Assembly (NCBI RefSeq): GCF_001592045.1
Contig: NZ_BCWB01000005.1
Span: 1-64,000 of the forward strand
Direction: 5' to 3'
Source: Thermobifida fusca NBRC 14071 = JCM 3263
GTDB taxonomy: Bacteria > Actinomycetota > Actinomycetes > Streptosporangiales > Streptosporangiaceae
DNA length: 64,000 bases
Shown: piece after piece, positions 1 to 9,844 of the stretch
Layout of the letters: each line of letters starts with the position of its first letter
Position numbering within the stretch: the first letter of the stretch is position 1
Position numbers and translations under genes: made by a program
The notes under the pieces: model-generated
Database searches by the model: none
Told to the model about the DNA's origin: nothing
The model's input: the letters and a program-made list of their open reading frames with translations, nothing else

Positions 1-19
1 TCACGGGCCTGCTTCCCGG

Positions 20-310
20 TTACCGGACGCGCATCTGCATCACCATCCCGTTGGGGCGCGGCGACGGCGCATCCTCCCCGCTGGGCTGCGGGCCGGGGAT
101 CGCGAGGAACAGGACGACGAGCAGCCCTGCCACCACGGACGCGATCGCCGCGCAGATCGCCCACGGCTTCCACGTCTCCGCGATCTCTTCTGATGAGAAG
201 CGGTCGCCCCCGTCGAAAGAGGCCAGTGCCTCAGCGAGCTCCGGATCGTCGGTACTGAGCTGGTGTTCGATCTCCGCCAGGATGCGTCTCTCGTTCTCCC
301 GCAACGACAT
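20..310 (-). CDS. DUF3040 small membrane protein
   Basis: This protein of about 96 residues starts MSLRENERR, the usual opening of DUF3040 proteins of actinobacteria. A polar N-terminal half holds the motif LAEIEHQLSTDDPELA. One hydrophobic span follows at about residues 48-68 (AICAAIASVVAGLLVVLFLA), and the tail is Pro-rich. I chose the ATG at 310 because AAGGAGG lies six bases before it; an in-frame ATG five codons upstream would put that ribosome site inside the gene. The family is small membrane proteins of unknown function. It is a single gene read away from the window edge, and nothing nearby suggests a partner. Confidence 0.8.
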   Translation of the reverse strand: MSLRENERRILAEIEHQLSTDDPELAEALASFDGGDRFSSEEIAETWKPWAICAAIASVVAGLLVVLFLAIPGPQPSGEDAPSPRPNGMVMQMRVR

Positions 311-451
311 GGCGCCCTCCTTCACCGACTGGGGACCAGCACCGGTGCGCGTCTGCGCGTGTGTGCGGTGTTACCCAGTTTCTTATCCGTTCGGCGACGG
401 GGCGATACCAGGCCTAGGCCGCCCAGACCTAACTGAAAGGTTGGTCTTCGC

Positions 452-2074
452 TCACCTCGGGTTCACGACCACCCCCGCGGAGGGGACACTTTCCACGCGG
501 AACGCGTCCACCGCTGTCACGTGGTAGCGCACTGCTTCATTTCCCGGTGCCGGATCGCGGTAGGTGTGCTGGTCGCCGCCGAGCACCGCGACCAGGTGCT
601 TGGCGTCGGCGAGGGCGCACGCGTCCGTGTCTGCGGGCACCCGGTAGACCGCGTACCACCGGTGGTCTGCGTCGCCTTCCCACCGCAAGGTCACCCCGTC
701 TTCACCGGTGTCGGCGACGAGGTCGCGCACCGGGGCGGGCTGTCCTGACGCGCCGCTCGCGACGGGGGGCAGCGCAGGGCGCGCATAGTGGTTGGCAGCC
801 ACCTGCTCTATGGCTGTGCGGGCCCGGCCGTTGAGGTCCTTCATCGAAAAATAGATGTCGCCGGTGATCTCCGGGTGCTGCGTGTTGAAGTCGAGCTGTT
901 TTGCGAGGGCGTCCGCACCTTTCCAGCCGTCCTCCCCCACCCGGTAGGCGGCCTGGCCGATGTACAAGTCCACTCCCGTGCCCGCCACTTCCTCGGCCCA
1001 CCACGGCGCGAGGACCGCGTAGTCAGCGGCGGCGAACCCTTGCGGCCAGTACAGTTGCGGGACCACGTAGTCGATCCAGCCTTCGCGGATCCACGTGCGG
1101 GTGTCGGCGTGCAGCGCGTCGTACGACTGCAGGCCGCTGGTGGCCGACCCGGAAGGGTCGCTGCTGCGGTTGCGCCAGATCCCGAACGGGCTCACCCCGA
1201 ACCGCACCCACGGTTTGATGTCGTGGACGCGTTCGTGCACCTGCCGGATGAGCTGGTTGACGTTGTCGCGCCGCCACGCGTCCCGGTCGGGGAAACCGTC
1301 GCCGTGGGCCTGCCAACTGGCGTCGTCGTCGAACGTCTCCCCTGAGGCAGGGTACGGGTAGAAGTAGTCGTCGAAATGCACCCCGTCGACGTCGTAGCGT
1401 TCCACGACATCCGCGACCACGTCGACCACCCATTCGCGGACTTCGGGGTTGCCGGGGTCGAGGTAGCCCTGGTCGTCGTAGACGATCATCCACTCCGGGT
1501 TGCGGCGCACTGGATGGTCGTCGGCAAGGTGCTCCAGGTCGGCTTCCCGCCACCCCACCCGGTAGGGGTTGAACCAGGCGTGCAGTTCCAGGCCGCGTGT
1601 GTGGGCTTCTGCGACCGCGAATTCCAGCGGATCGTAGCCGGGGTCGCCGCCCTGGGTGCCGGTCAGGTAGCGGGCCCACGGTTCCTTGTCTGAGGCGTAG
1701 ACCGCGTCCGCTGTGGGGCGAATGTGGAAGAACACCGCGTTCAACCCGAGTTCGACAGCGCGGTCCAGAAAAGCGGTGAGCTCCTCCTGCTGCTGTTGGG
1801 GGCTCAGCCCGGGCTCGGAAGGCCAGTCGATGTTGCGGACGGTGGTGAGCCATACGCCGCGCATCTGCCGTTTCGGATAGGCCGGGTCTGTTGCGCAGTC
1901 CTCGGGGATCGGCGTGAGCTCTGCCGCGGCACTCGGTGCGGGAGATGCGGCGGCGTCGCCTGTTTCAGTGGTCGGAGTAGTCACGCGGGGGACGGCCCCC
2001 TCGGGGACTGGTCCGCATGCGGCCGTCATAGACAGCAGCATCACGGCAGCAGTGGCACGGGTCAACCATCCCAT
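452..2074 (-). CDS. YngK-like glycosyl hydrolase lipoprotein (GHL10 / DUF187)
   Basis: The 540-residue product has a lipoprotein signal peptide: basic MGWLTR, a hydrophobic run, then the lipobox MTAAC with Cys near residue 20. The mature part carries a glycosyl-hydrolase-like TIM barrel of the GHL10/DUF187 family (about residues 60-400), with typical stretches RGVWLTTVRNIDWPS, GLNAVFFHIRPTADA, HAWFNPYRV, VDGVHFDDYFYP and WIDYVVPQLYWP. A fibronectin type III-like module ends the protein (about 440-540). It is predicted to be anchored outside the membrane and to act on cell-wall or other polysaccharide; the substrate is unknown. The ATG at 2074 is preceded by GGAG. Upstream in-frame codons would destroy the signal peptide. 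It is divergent from menF. Confidence 0.82.
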   Translation of the reverse strand: MGWLTRATAAVMLLSMTAACGPVPEGAVPRVTTPTTETGDAAASPAPSAAAELTPIPEDCATDPAYPKRQMRGVWLTTVRNIDWPSEPGLSPQQQQEELTAFLDRAVELGLNAVFFHIRPTADAVYASDKEPWARYLTGTQGGDPGYDPLEFAVAEAHTRGLELHAWFNPYRVGWREADLEHLADDHPVRRNPEWMIVYDDQGYLDPGNPEVREWVVDVVADVVERYDVDGVHFDDYFYPYPASGETFDDDASWQAHGDGFPDRDAWRRDNVNQLIRQVHERVHDIKPWVRFGVSPFGIWRNRSSDPSGSATSGLQSYDALHADTRTWIREGWIDYVVPQLYWPQGFAAADYAVLAPWWAEEVAGTGVDLYIGQAAYRVGEDGWKGADALAKQLDFNTQHPEITGDIYFSMKDLNGRARTAIEQVAANHYARPALPPVASGASGQPAPVRDLVADTGEDGVTLRWEGDADHRWYAVYRVPADTDACALADAKHLVAVLGGDQHTYRDPAPGNEAVRYHVTAVDAFRVESVPSAGVVVNPR

Positions 2075-2220
2075 GGGGTGTTCTCCACGACACGTTTCGG
2101 TAGAAGAGGGGTAAACGTTGGCAAGCCTAGACGGCTTTCGCCCCCTCCCATGCCGGGACAGCCGGGCGAGGCAGCGGGGCGGCGTCGGCCGGAGAGGGCG
2201 GCAGCATAGACTCCATCCTC

Positions 2221-3471
2221 GTGATTTCTCCGACCTCCGGTGCACGTGTGACCGCACGCACCGTTGCCTTGCGTGACCAGCGCGCTCTGCTCGACCTGCT
2301 GCCTCCCGCCGCACCGCTGGCGTGGGTTCGGCGGGGTGAGGGACTGGTGGCGTGGGGAGTCGCGGCGCGCTTGGAACTGCCCGCCGAGCCGGAGCGGTCC
2401 GGCATTCAACGGTTCACGGCGGCAGATGAATGGCTTGAATCGCTGTTCTCGACGATCGTGGTGGACGACGACGTGGGGGTGCCGGGTAGCGGACCTGTGG
2501 TGTTCGGCTCGTTCACGTTCGACGGCCGCGACGCCGGATCCACGCTCATCCTGCCGCGAGTCGTCGTGGGACGGCGGGACGGGCAGACGTGGCTCACCGT
2601 GGTGGGTGACGAAGCCGACCCGCTGCCGGCCGTGCCGCCACCCCGCCCGGTGGGGGCACTGCGGTGGCGGCCGGGCACGCTCAGCGAAGCAGAGTGGTGC
2701 GCAGTGGTGAGCCAGGCCGTGGACCGCATCCACACCACCGGGCTAGCGAAAGTGGTCCTGGCGCGCGACCTTGTCGCGGAAGCGGACCATCCCATTGATG
2801 TCCGCACCCCGCTGCAGCGGCTGGCCGCCGACTATCCGGACTGCTACGTCTACTCGGTGGTGGGACTGACCGGGGCTACCCCGGAACTGTTGCTGCGCCG
2901 TACCGGCACCCGCCTGGAGTCGCTGGTGCTGGCGGGGACCGCGCCGCGGGGGGCCACCGCGGACGACGACGCTGTGCTCGCGAAAACGCTGCTCACTTCC
3001 GCGAAAGATGTCGAAGAGCACGCCTATGCGGTGGAGTCGCTGCGCGAGTCGCTGGCCCCGTTCTGCACGGAACTGGACGTGCCCCGCCACCCCGAACTGC
3101 TGCGTCTTGCCAACGTGCAGCATTTGGCCACCCCGGTGCGGGCCGTACTCCCCGCAAAGACGGCGACCCTGCCAGTGCTGGCGGCCCTGCATCCCACTGC
3201 CGCGGTGGGCGGCACCCCGACCCGGGTAGCGATGGACGTCATCGGCGAATTGGAAGGAATGCGCCGCGACCGCTACGCCGGGCCGGTGGGGTGGATTGAT
3301 GCGCGCGGCGACGGGGAGTGGGGGATCGCGCTGCGCTGCGCTCAGATCACCGGGCCGCGGGCCCGCCTCTTCGCTGGGGCAGGGATCGTCGCCGACTCTG
3401 ACCCGCAGGCGGAGCTCGCGGAAACCGTGGCGAAGTTCCGCGCGGTGCGCGCCGCCCTCACCGGACGGTAA
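2221..3471 (+). CDS. menF: isochorismate synthase
   Basis: This protein converts chorismate to isochorismate, the first committed step of menaquinone synthesis. The 416 residues form one chorismate-binding domain, with C-terminal signatures HPTAAVGGTPT, RYAGPVGWID and the ending AETVAKFRAVR, as in the MenF/DhbC/EntC group. The menD, menC, menB and menE genes close by favour menaquinone over siderophore synthesis. The start is a GTG at 2221 with no clear ribosome site. A TAGACT box lies at 2207-2212, eight bases before it, so the mRNA may be leaderless; no good -35 is seen. A strong hairpin follows the stop. Confidence 0.88.
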   Translation: MISPTSGARVTARTVALRDQRALLDLLPPAAPLAWVRRGEGLVAWGVAARLELPAEPERSGIQRFTAADEWLESLFSTIVVDDDVGVPGSGPVVFGSFTFDGRDAGSTLILPRVVVGRRDGQTWLTVVGDEADPLPAVPPPRPVGALRWRPGTLSEAEWCAVVSQAVDRIHTTGLAKVVLARDLVAEADHPIDVRTPLQRLAADYPDCYVYSVVGLTGATPELLLRRTGTRLESLVLAGTAPRGATADDDAVLAKTLLTSAKDVEEHAYAVESLRESLAPFCTELDVPRHPELLRLANVQHLATPVRAVLPAKTATLPVLAALHPTAAVGGTPTRVAMDVIGELEGMRRDRYAGPVGWIDARGDGEWGIALRCAQITGPRARLFAGAGIVADSDPQAELAETVAKFRAVRAALTGR

Positions 3472-3477
3472 CGCTGC

Positions 3478-3502
3478 GAGGCGCCCCGCAGCGGGGCGCC
3501 TC
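3478..3502. terminator. bidirectional hairpin between menF and usp
   Basis: A perfect 10-bp stem (GAGGCGCCCC / GGGGCGCCTC) with a five-base loop sits between the converging stops of menF (3471) and the stress protein (3507). It lacks a long U-tract, as is common in high-GC actinobacteria. Confidence 0.75.
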
Positions 3503-3506
3503 GGGC

Positions 3507-4424
3507 TCAACCAGCCGAGGAGACGCGCACGACAGCGACGGGCACGACGGCGTGGTTCAGGACTTGCTGGCTGACCGAGCCGAGCAGCAGCCCGGTGAAC
3601 CCGCCGCGGCCCCGCGACCCGACGACGATCAGGTCGGCGTCGGCGCCTTCGTCCAGCAGCGCTGCCGCGGGATGCTTCTCGGGGGTTTCTACACGGACCG
3701 GGACCCGCTGGGTGAGCGGGGTCCGGGCTTCATCCACGGTGCGGAGCAGCCATTCGCGGGCCCGAGCGACCTGCTGCTCCCGGTCGACTGCCACGTCGGC
3801 CTGCAGCACGGTGAACGGGTCGACGGGGGCGTCCGGCGCCTGCCACGCGTATACAGCGACGAGTTCGGCGCGCAGCCGTTCCGCTTCGACCAGCGCGAAC
3901 CGCAGCGCGGCAGCGGCATGCTCGGAGCCGTCCACGCCCACGACGACACGGCCGCGGCGGGCCGCGGCCTCCTGGCTGGTCGGCGGCACCACCACGACCG
4001 GGCAGGTGGCGTGGGAGGCGACACGCTGCGCTACCGAGCCGAGGAAGAGCGACGCGACCCCGCTGTACCCGCGGGAGCCGACGACGAGCAGTTCCGCGTC
4101 CTGCGCGGATTTCAGCAGGGCGTGGTGGGCTTCGGCCCGGGACACTTCGGTGACGGCCCGCAAGCTGGGTGCGGCCTCCTGGACGCGCCGCAGCGCTTCT
4201 TCAAGGAGCGCTTTTGCTGCTTGAGAGACTTCCGGGGAAGGGGCGGTGCGGATCGGTCCTCCCAGCGGGACGGTGACGAGCGGCAGCCCCATCGCATACA
4301 CCAGGCGCAGCGTGGCCCCGCGCCCCGCGGCAGCGTCAATCGCCCAGTCCAAGGCGTGCAGGCTGCCTTCCGAGCCGTCCACTCCGACCACGACCGTGCC
4401 CGGCACGGTTTCTCGGTCCGACAT
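3507..4424 (-). CDS. tandem universal stress protein (two UspA domains)
   Basis: The 305 residues hold two UspA domains, about 10-150 and 158-300. Each opens with VVVGVDGSE and ends with the ATP-binding pattern G-2x-G-9x-G-S: GSRGYSGVASLFLGS in the first and GSRGRGGFTGLLLGS in the second. Both nucleotide sites look intact, so this is probably an ATP-binding cytoplasmic stress protein of the kind common in mycobacteria and streptomycetes, often tied to hypoxia or dormancy. The ATG at 4424 follows AAGGAGAG. It sits between menF and menD but faces away from menF, with about 200 bases separating it from menD. The role in this organism is inferred from the family only. Confidence 0.88.
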   Translation of the reverse strand: MSDRETVPGTVVVGVDGSEGSLHALDWAIDAAAGRGATLRLVYAMGLPLVTVPLGGPIRTAPSPEVSQAAKALLEEALRRVQEAAPSLRAVTEVSRAEAHHALLKSAQDAELLVVGSRGYSGVASLFLGSVAQRVASHATCPVVVVPPTSQEAAARRGRVVVGVDGSEHAAAALRFALVEAERLRAELVAVYAWQAPDAPVDPFTVLQADVAVDREQQVARAREWLLRTVDEARTPLTQRVPVRVETPEKHPAAALLDEGADADLIVVGSRGRGGFTGLLLGSVSQQVLNHAVVPVAVVRVSSAG

Positions 4425-4631
4425 GCGCTCTCCTTCCCTGGTCGGCGTCTCGCCTTTTCTACCCGGCTGCTCCGTGGCGGCTCCGGGCCCGGCAGGCCGC
4501 GCGTGTCCCGCCGCGACAATGGTGGCCGGGCCAGCAGCACACTACTGTGCGTCACCCCAGGAGCCGGACCTGTGCGGCCGGGACGGCGTGGTTCCCGCGA
4601 AAGCTCTCCGGGTCCTGTCCGGTCCGCGGGG

Positions 4632-6293
4632 TTACCGCACCGCGGCGGCGACTGCTTCCTGCAGAGCGCGGCGCAGGCGGGCTGAAGCAGCGCGGTCTGT
4701 GCGAACCTCCACGAGGCGCAGCCCGTCCCCGATGAGGGCTTTGGGCAGGTCGGTGGCCCACTCCACGCGCGTGTAGGGCAGTCCCGCGGTGGCGGCGACC
4801 TGTTCCACGGCCACGCCGTGGGGGGTGCCGAAAACCCGTTCGAAGTCGGGGTGCCCGGCCTGCTCCAGTTCGGAGAAGATCCCGCCTCCGTCGTTGTTGA
4901 CCACCACGATCGTCAGGTTGGGGCGGGGCTCGTCCGGGCCCAGCAGGAGCCCGTTCTGGTCGTGGAGCAGCGCCAGGTCGCCGAGCAGGGCAAACGCTTC
5001 CCCTCCGCCGTCGGCCTGGTGGGCGAGGGCTGCACCCACCGCGGTGGAGACGGTGCCGTCGATCCCGCTGACGCCTCGATTGCCGATCAGCCGCAGCCCG
5101 CACCGCGGCCGCATCACCGCGTCCAAGTCCCGGATCGGCATGCTGGCCCCAGCGAACAGGAGAGACCCTGCGGGCAGGTGGGCGGCCAGGTCGCGGGCCA
5201 GCCGCAGCTCGGAGAGCGTCTCGTCGCTGTCGAGCAGCCGGTCGGCGGCGGCCCGGGCGGCTGCTTCCGCTGCGGCCCAGGATGCGGCCCACGCCGTGTC
5301 GGGGGTGGCGGACGGCGGGGCGGTGACCGCGCCGACCACGTCGGTGGCGGTCCGCACCGGGTCGGCGAATGCCACCGGGTCCCCCACGACTACGTGCCGC
5401 GGGGCGCGGCGCAGGTAGGCGAGCAGTTGCCGGGACAGGCCCGGCCGTCCCACGCTCACCACCAGTTCCGGTTCGTGGGCGGCGACGAACTCGGGGACAG
5501 CGAGCAGTTGCCGGTAGCTGGAGAGGGCTTCCGCCCTGCGTGCGTTCGAGGTGGGTTCGGCCAGCAGCGGCCAGCCGGTCTGGGCGGACAGGGCGAGCAG
5601 GGGGATCGGGTCGTAGTCACCGTCACCGCAGACGATGACGCCCCGCTCCACCCACGGCAGTTCCACCGGTTCGGGTTCGTTCCGCTGGAGGTCGACGGTG
5701 ATCCACGGTTTCCCGTCGGGCCGCCCCGTCACCGGTTCCGGCCAGGGCTGCCCTCCCGGTTCCGGAACCAGCGGCTCCCGGAACGCCAGGTTGAGGTGGA
5801 CGGGACCCGGCTTGTTCGCCTGGGCGGCAGCCCAGGCCCGGCAGACCAGGGACCGCCAGTAGGCGACCATGCCTGCTTCGCGTTCCGGCACGCCCACTTC
5901 CGCGAAAAACCGGACCGCGGAACCGTACAGGCCGATCTGGTTCACTGTCTGGTTGGCGCCGGTCCCCCGCAGTTCGGGAGGCCGGTCCGCGGTGAGCACG
6001 ATGAGACTGACCCCGCTCTGGTCAGCTTCCAGCACGGCGGGGTGGAAGTTCGCTGCGGCCGTACCGGAGGTGCACACGAGCGCAACCGGGCGGCGCGAGG
6101 CGCGGGCCAGACCGACAGCCAGGAAGGACGCGGAACGTTCGTCGATGCGGACGTGGGTGCGGATCCGGGTGTCGGCCACCAGGGCCAAGGCCAGCGGCGT
6201 GGAACGGGAGCCCGGCGCGATCACTGCCTCGGTCAGCCCCAGCCGAGCCAGCTCGTCGACAAGGACACGCGCCAGTGCGGTAGACGGATTCAT
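4632..6293 (-). CDS. menD: SEPHCHC synthase
   Basis: MenD joins isochorismate and 2-oxoglutarate to give 2-succinyl-5-enolpyruvyl-6-hydroxy-3-cyclohexene-1-carboxylate, using thiamine diphosphate. The 553-residue length is usual. The N-terminal domain has GLTEAVIAPGSRSTPLALAL, the pyrimidine-binding region holds CTSGTAAANFHPAVLEA and TADRPPELRGTGANQ, and the C-terminal ThDP/Mg region has FALLGDLALLHDQNGLLL and VVVNNDGGGIFSELEQ. The ATG at 6293 was chosen because the family begins here (MNPSTALARVLVDEL) and GAGAG lies upstream; longer in-frame starts encode low-complexity sequence. It lies 221 bases beyond menC, so it probably has its own promoter. Confidence 0.92.
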   Translation of the reverse strand: MNPSTALARVLVDELARLGLTEAVIAPGSRSTPLALALVADTRIRTHVRIDERSASFLAVGLARASRRPVALVCTSGTAAANFHPAVLEADQSGVSLIVLTADRPPELRGTGANQTVNQIGLYGSAVRFFAEVGVPEREAGMVAYWRSLVCRAWAAAQANKPGPVHLNLAFREPLVPEPGGQPWPEPVTGRPDGKPWITVDLQRNEPEPVELPWVERGVIVCGDGDYDPIPLLALSAQTGWPLLAEPTSNARRAEALSSYRQLLAVPEFVAAHEPELVVSVGRPGLSRQLLAYLRRAPRHVVVGDPVAFADPVRTATDVVGAVTAPPSATPDTAWAASWAAAEAAARAAADRLLDSDETLSELRLARDLAAHLPAGSLLFAGASMPIRDLDAVMRPRCGLRLIGNRGVSGIDGTVSTAVGAALAHQADGGGEAFALLGDLALLHDQNGLLLGPDEPRPNLTIVVVNNDGGGIFSELEQAGHPDFERVFGTPHGVAVEQVAATAGLPYTRVEWATDLPKALIGDGLRLVEVRTDRAASARLRRALQEAVAAAVR

Positions 6294-6336
6294 GCGTACT
6301 CTCTCACCGCAAGACCTACTTGCCAGTCGTATCCGC

Positions 6337-6365
6337 GAACACCTTGACACCGCGCCTAGGTGTTC
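6337..6365. promoter_or_regulatory. inverted repeat upstream of menD
   Basis: An 8-bp perfect inverted repeat (GAACACCT / AGGTGTTC) with a 13-base spacer lies 44-72 bases before the menD start, where a promoter is expected. It may be an operator or an mRNA hairpin. No regulator is assigned. Confidence 0.35.
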
Positions 6366-6514
6366 TGGTCGGCTTTCCCCGGAACGCCACCACGAGCCGA
6401 CCGTGACGAACCCGAGAATATGCCCCCGTGTCGACCGGTTCGTCACCGGTACCGGTCCGTCACCCGCTCTCGTGTCCGCTGCTGCCGCGTGTCACAGGCG
6501 CGCCCCACCGTAGT

Positions 6515-7468
6515 TCACGGCCCCGGCTCTCGCTCGACCTGCTCCCAGGCGGCGCGTGCCGCTGCCAGCCGCGCCTGCCACGCCGCAGGGTCGATCTCCA
6601 CCTCCGCTAGCCGCTGCTCGGACACGTCCACCCGGCGCACGGGCAACACCCCGTGGACGGGCAGGAGCGGGTCGTCGCACACGTCGGCGTGCAGCAGCCG
6701 CAGCGTGGCCAGCCCGCACGCGTACGGTAGTTCGGGGAGTGCCGCGGCCAGCGCTACTCCGGCGGCCAACCCTACCGAAGTTTCCACGGCGCTTGAGACC
6801 ACGACGGGCAGCCCGCACTCTTCAGCGAGCCGCAGCGCGGCCCGCACCCCGCCGAGGGGTTGGACTTTGAGCACCACCACATCGGCAGCTTCCGCGTCCC
6901 GCACCCGCAGCGGGTCTTCGGCACGCCGGATCGACTCGTCTGCTGCGATCGGCACCGACACGCGCCGCCGTACCTCGGCGAGCTCGTCGACCGTGGCGCA
7001 CGGCTGCTCCACGTACTCCAACTCGAAGCGGTCGAGCAGCCGGATCATGCGGACCGCGGTGTCGACGTCCCACGCACCGTTGACGTCGATACGGACCCGC
7101 CCGCGCGGGCCGAGCGCGTCCCGCACCGCCTCTACCCGGGCCACGTCGTCGGCTTCGCTCTGCCCGCGTTCCGCCACCTTCACTTTGGCTGTGGTGCATC
7201 CGGAGGAGGCCACGATACGCGCGGCCTCCTCCGGGCCCACTGCGGGGACGGTGGCGTTGACCGGAACCGTGTCGCGCACCGGTGCTGGCCAGCCGAGTTC
7301 CGCCGCCTCGTAGCAGGCCGCCCACCAGCGGGCGCATTCGCGGGGACCGTACTCCGCGAACGGTGAAAACTCTCCCCATCCTGCGGCGCCGCGCACCAGC
7401 ATTCCTTCGCGGACGGTGATCCCCCGGAAGCGGGTGCGCAGCGGGATGGCGAATGCCCGGCCGGTCAC
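6515..7468 (-). CDS. menC: o-succinylbenzoate synthase
   Basis: MenC dehydrates SHCHC to o-succinylbenzoate. The 317 residues fit the enolase superfamily: the catalytic lysine pair is in TAKVKV, the metal ligands are the Asp of RIDVNGAWD, the Glu of YVEQPC and the Asp of IAADES, and a second lysine is in [10 protein letters not shown]. The GTG start at 7468 overlaps the menB stop by four bases (GTGA), so the two genes are translationally coupled and share a transcript. The order menB-menC on this strand and menD beyond fits one menaquinone pathway. Some relatives also have N-acylamino acid racemase activity, but the context makes that unlikely. Confidence 0.92.
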   Translation of the reverse strand: MTGRAFAIPLRTRFRGITVREGMLVRGAAGWGEFSPFAEYGPRECARWWAACYEAAELGWPAPVRDTVPVNATVPAVGPEEAARIVASSGCTTAKVKVAERGQSEADDVARVEAVRDALGPRGRVRIDVNGAWDVDTAVRMIRLLDRFELEYVEQPCATVDELAEVRRRVSVPIAADESIRRAEDPLRVRDAEAADVVVLKVQPLGGVRAALRLAEECGLPVVVSSAVETSVGLAAGVALAAALPELPYACGLATLRLLHADVCDDPLLPVHGVLPVRRVDVSEQRLAEVEIDPAAWQARLAAARAAWEQVEREPGP

Positions 7469-8304
7469 GGGCGGCGCGGGAACTTGTCGAACCGGGGACG
7501 GCGCTTCTCCTTGAACGCGTCGCGTCCTTCCTGCGCTTCTTCGCTCATGTAGTAGAGCATGGTGGCGTCCCCGGCGAACTGCTGCATGCCCGCGGCCCCG
7601 TCCGTGACCGCGTTCAGCGCGCCCTTGAGCATGCGGATCGCCAGCGGCGACTTCTCCAGCAGCTCCCGCGCCCAGGCGACGGTCTCCTCTTCGAGCCGCT
7701 CCAACGGCACCACCGCGTTAACCATGCCCATTTCCAGGGCTTCCTGCGCGGTGTACTGGCGGCACAGGTACCAGATCTCCCGGGCTTTCTTCAGGCCCAC
7801 GGTCTGCGCCAGCAGCCAGGAGCCGTAGCCGCCGTCGAACGAGCCGACCTTGGGGCCGGTCTGTCCGAAACGGGCGTTGTCGGCGGCAATCGTCAGGTCG
7901 CAGCAGATCTGCAGCACGTTGCCGCCGCCAATGGAGTAGCCCGCGACCATAGCGATCACCGGTTTCGGCAGCCGCCGGATCTGCACTTGCAGGTCAAGCA
8001 CGTTGAGCCGGCCGATCCCCTGACGGGCCACTTCGTCGTCGCCCAGGTAGCCGTCGTCGCCGCGGATCTTCTGGTCCCCGCCGGAGCAGAACGCCTTGTC
8101 CCCGGCCCCGGTGAGGATGATCACACCGATGGAGGAGTCGTCTCGGGCCACGTTGAAGGCGTGTTGCAGCTCGAACAGGGTCTGTGGGCGGAAAGCGTTG
8201 TGTACCTCCGGGCGGTTGATGGTGATCTTGGCGATGCCCTCCGCGGTCTCGTAGATGATGTCGGTGTAGTCCCCGGACCGCTTCCAGTCCACCACGCTGC
8301 CCAC
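7465..8304 (-). CDS. menB: 1,4-dihydroxy-2-naphthoyl-CoA synthase
   Basis: MenB closes o-succinylbenzoyl-CoA into the naphthoquinol ring. It is a crotonase-fold protein with [12 protein letters not shown], the oxyanion-hole stretch [13 protein letters not shown] and the MenB signatures [13 protein letters not shown] and [18 protein letters not shown] chose the GTG at 8304 (279 residues) because AGGAGAGG lies seven bases upstream; an in-frame ATG at 8394 would leave that site inside the coding region and add unconserved residues. It heads the menB-menC pair and is divergent from menE, with 92 bases between the starts for both promoters. Confidence 0.93.
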   Translation of the reverse strand: MGSVVDWKRSGDYTDIIYETAEGIAKITINRPEVHNAFRPQTLFELQHAFNVARDDSSIGVIILTGAGDKAFCSGGDQKIRGDDGYLGDDEVARQGIGRLNVLDLQVQIRRLPKPVIAMVAGYSIGGGNVLQICCDLTIAADNARFGQTGPKVGSFDGGYGSWLLAQTVGLKKAREIWYLCRQYTAQEALEMGMVNAVVPLERLEEETVAWARELLEKSPLAIRMLKGALNAVTDGAAGMQQFAGDATMLYYMSEEAQEGRDAFKEKRRPRFDKFPRRP

Positions 8305-8396
8305 GTTCTTGCCTCTCCTGGTCTGTCCAACCTTGTACTTTCGGGGGTCAACCCTAATCCCCCCGTGGAACCGGCTGCGCACTACCCTGGACAACC

Positions 8397-9572
8397 ATGC
8401 GGAACCGACGTCCCCTGCAGGCCGTGGTAGGCCTTGCCGCTGAGCGTCTCGCCGAGCTTGTCGACGCCGCCGTGGCCGGGCACGGGCCCGCCCTCCTGCC
8501 GATCCCCGGGGACGTTCCCGATTCCCACCTCCGGCGCCTGGTTGAGACGCTGCGCCCCACCAGTATGCGCACCCCGCAGGGGGTGGTCGCGCTTGCCGAC
8601 GGGGTCCCGGTGGCCGACGACGTGGCAGTGGTCGTCAGCACGTCGGGGTCGACCGGCCAGCCTAAAGGAGTGGAGTTGAGCGCGGACGCGCTCCTCGCGT
8701 CCGCCCGGGCCTCGACCGCGCGGATCGGTGCGCAGCAGGGCGAGCCGTGGCTGTGCGTGCTGCCCACCGCGCACATCGCCGGGCTGCAAGTGCTGCTGCG
8801 GGCCCGCCTGCTGGACGCGCCGGTGCTCTTCCGCCCGTTCACGGTTGAAGCGGTGCAGGCCGCGGCCAGGCAGCGCCCGCACGTGTCCCTCGTGCCCACT
8901 CAGTTGCGCCGCCTGCTTGCCGCAGGCGTGGACTTGTCGCAATTCCGCACCATTCTGCTGGGGGGTGCTGCCGCCGATCCCGGCCTGCTCGCGGAGGCCC
9001 GCCGCGCGGGCGGGCGCATCGTCACCACCTATGGGATGAGTGAAACCTGCGGCGGCTGTGTGTACGACGGCCTGCCGTTGGACGGGGTCGCCGTCGACGT
9101 TGACGCGGAAGGCCGCATCCTGCTGGCGGGGCCTGTGCTGTACCGCGGCTATCGGCTCCGCCCGGACTTGACCGCTGCCCATCGGGCGGAGCGTGCGGGC
9201 CGCCACTGGTTCCGCACCTCGGACCTCGGCGTGGTGGACGACGGGCGGCTGCGGGTCCGCGGGCGTGCCGACGATGTCATCAACACGGGGGGCCACAAGG
9301 TGGTAGCCGGGGAGGTGGCGGCGCTCCTTACCCGGTTGGACACGGTGGCGGACGCTGTCGTGGTGGGCCGTCCCGACCCGGAGTGGGGGCAGCGGGTCAC
9401 CGCGGTCGTGGTTCCCGCCGATCCGACGCATCCCCCGACTCTGGCGGAGATCCGGGAGTGGGTGAGCGCCCACTTGCCCCGCTATGCCGCGCCCCGGGAA
9501 CTGGACCTTCGCGCGGAGCTGCCGCTGCTTCCCTCCGGAAAACCGGACGTGCGCCAGTTGAGCCAGGGATGA
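8397..9572 (+). CDS. menE: o-succinylbenzoate-CoA ligase
   Basis: MenE activates o-succinylbenzoate with ATP and CoA for MenB. The 391 residues form an acyl-adenylate enzyme shorter than average but usual for actinobacterial MenE. The phosphate-binding loop is [11 protein letters not shown] at residues 81-91, followed by [21 protein letters not shown], the hinge [18 protein letters not shown], and the C-terminal lysine in LPSGKPDV. The ATG start has no ribosome site, but TACCCT nine bases upstream suggests a leaderless transcript. It is divergent from menB; a hairpin follows the stop. Confidence 0.92.
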   Translation: MRNRRPLQAVVGLAAERLAELVDAAVAGHGPALLPIPGDVPDSHLRRLVETLRPTSMRTPQGVVALADGVPVADDVAVVVSTSGSTGQPKGVELSADALLASARASTARIGAQQGEPWLCVLPTAHIAGLQVLLRARLLDAPVLFRPFTVEAVQAAARQRPHVSLVPTQLRRLLAAGVDLSQFRTILLGGAAADPGLLAEARRAGGRIVTTYGMSETCGGCVYDGLPLDGVAVDVDAEGRILLAGPVLYRGYRLRPDLTAAHRAERAGRHWFRTSDLGVVDDGRLRVRGRADDVINTGGHKVVAGEVAALLTRLDTVADAVVVGRPDPEWGQRVTAVVVPADPTHPPTLAEIREWVSAHLPRYAAPRELDLRAELPLLPSGKPDVRQLSQG

Positions 9573-9613
9573 CCGGGAACTTCCCGGCGTCACCCAGCGT
9601 CATATCTGTTGCC

Positions 9614-9638
9614 AGGGAGGGCCGTTAACCCCCTCCCT
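9614..9638 (+). terminator. terminator after menE
   Basis: An 8-bp perfect stem (AGGGAGGG / CCCTCCCT) with a nine-base loop starts about 40 bases after the menE stop. The following bases (CCTTGCCGTCC) are only mildly T-rich. Confidence 0.5.
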
Positions 9639-9738
9639 CCTTGCCGTCCAAGTCTTTTTCTCTTCCCCGCCCGGAACCTCGCCATCCCCTACCACGCTGG
9701 TGACCGCGGTCACTTAGGTCGATATCCAATCGAGATTC

Positions 9739-9764
9739 GGGAACATTTGACTCTTTCACACGTT
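9739..9764 (+). promoter_or_regulatory. ECF-type sigma promoter (GGGAAC-N16-CGTT)
   Basis: The spacing and both boxes match the GGAAY / CGTT class used by SigE/SigH/SigR-like ECF sigma factors of actinobacteria. The predicted start near 9772 leaves a leader of about 70 bases before the sigma gene at 9845. A weaker sigma-70 reading (TTGACT at 9747, TAGTGG at 9770) overlaps it. Confidence 0.55.
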
Positions 9765-9844
9765 GGACATAGTGGCGCGCCCAAGACGGCGGTTTTCCTC
9801 TTCCGCCGCGTGCCCGACTGTCTTGAAGGGAGGGAGGTGCTCTC

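Noticed and set aside
9746-9775. A sigma-70 promoter TTGACT / TAGTGG before the sigma gene
   Set aside because: The -10 is poor, and the overlapping ECF-type boxes fit much better; kept only as an alternative.
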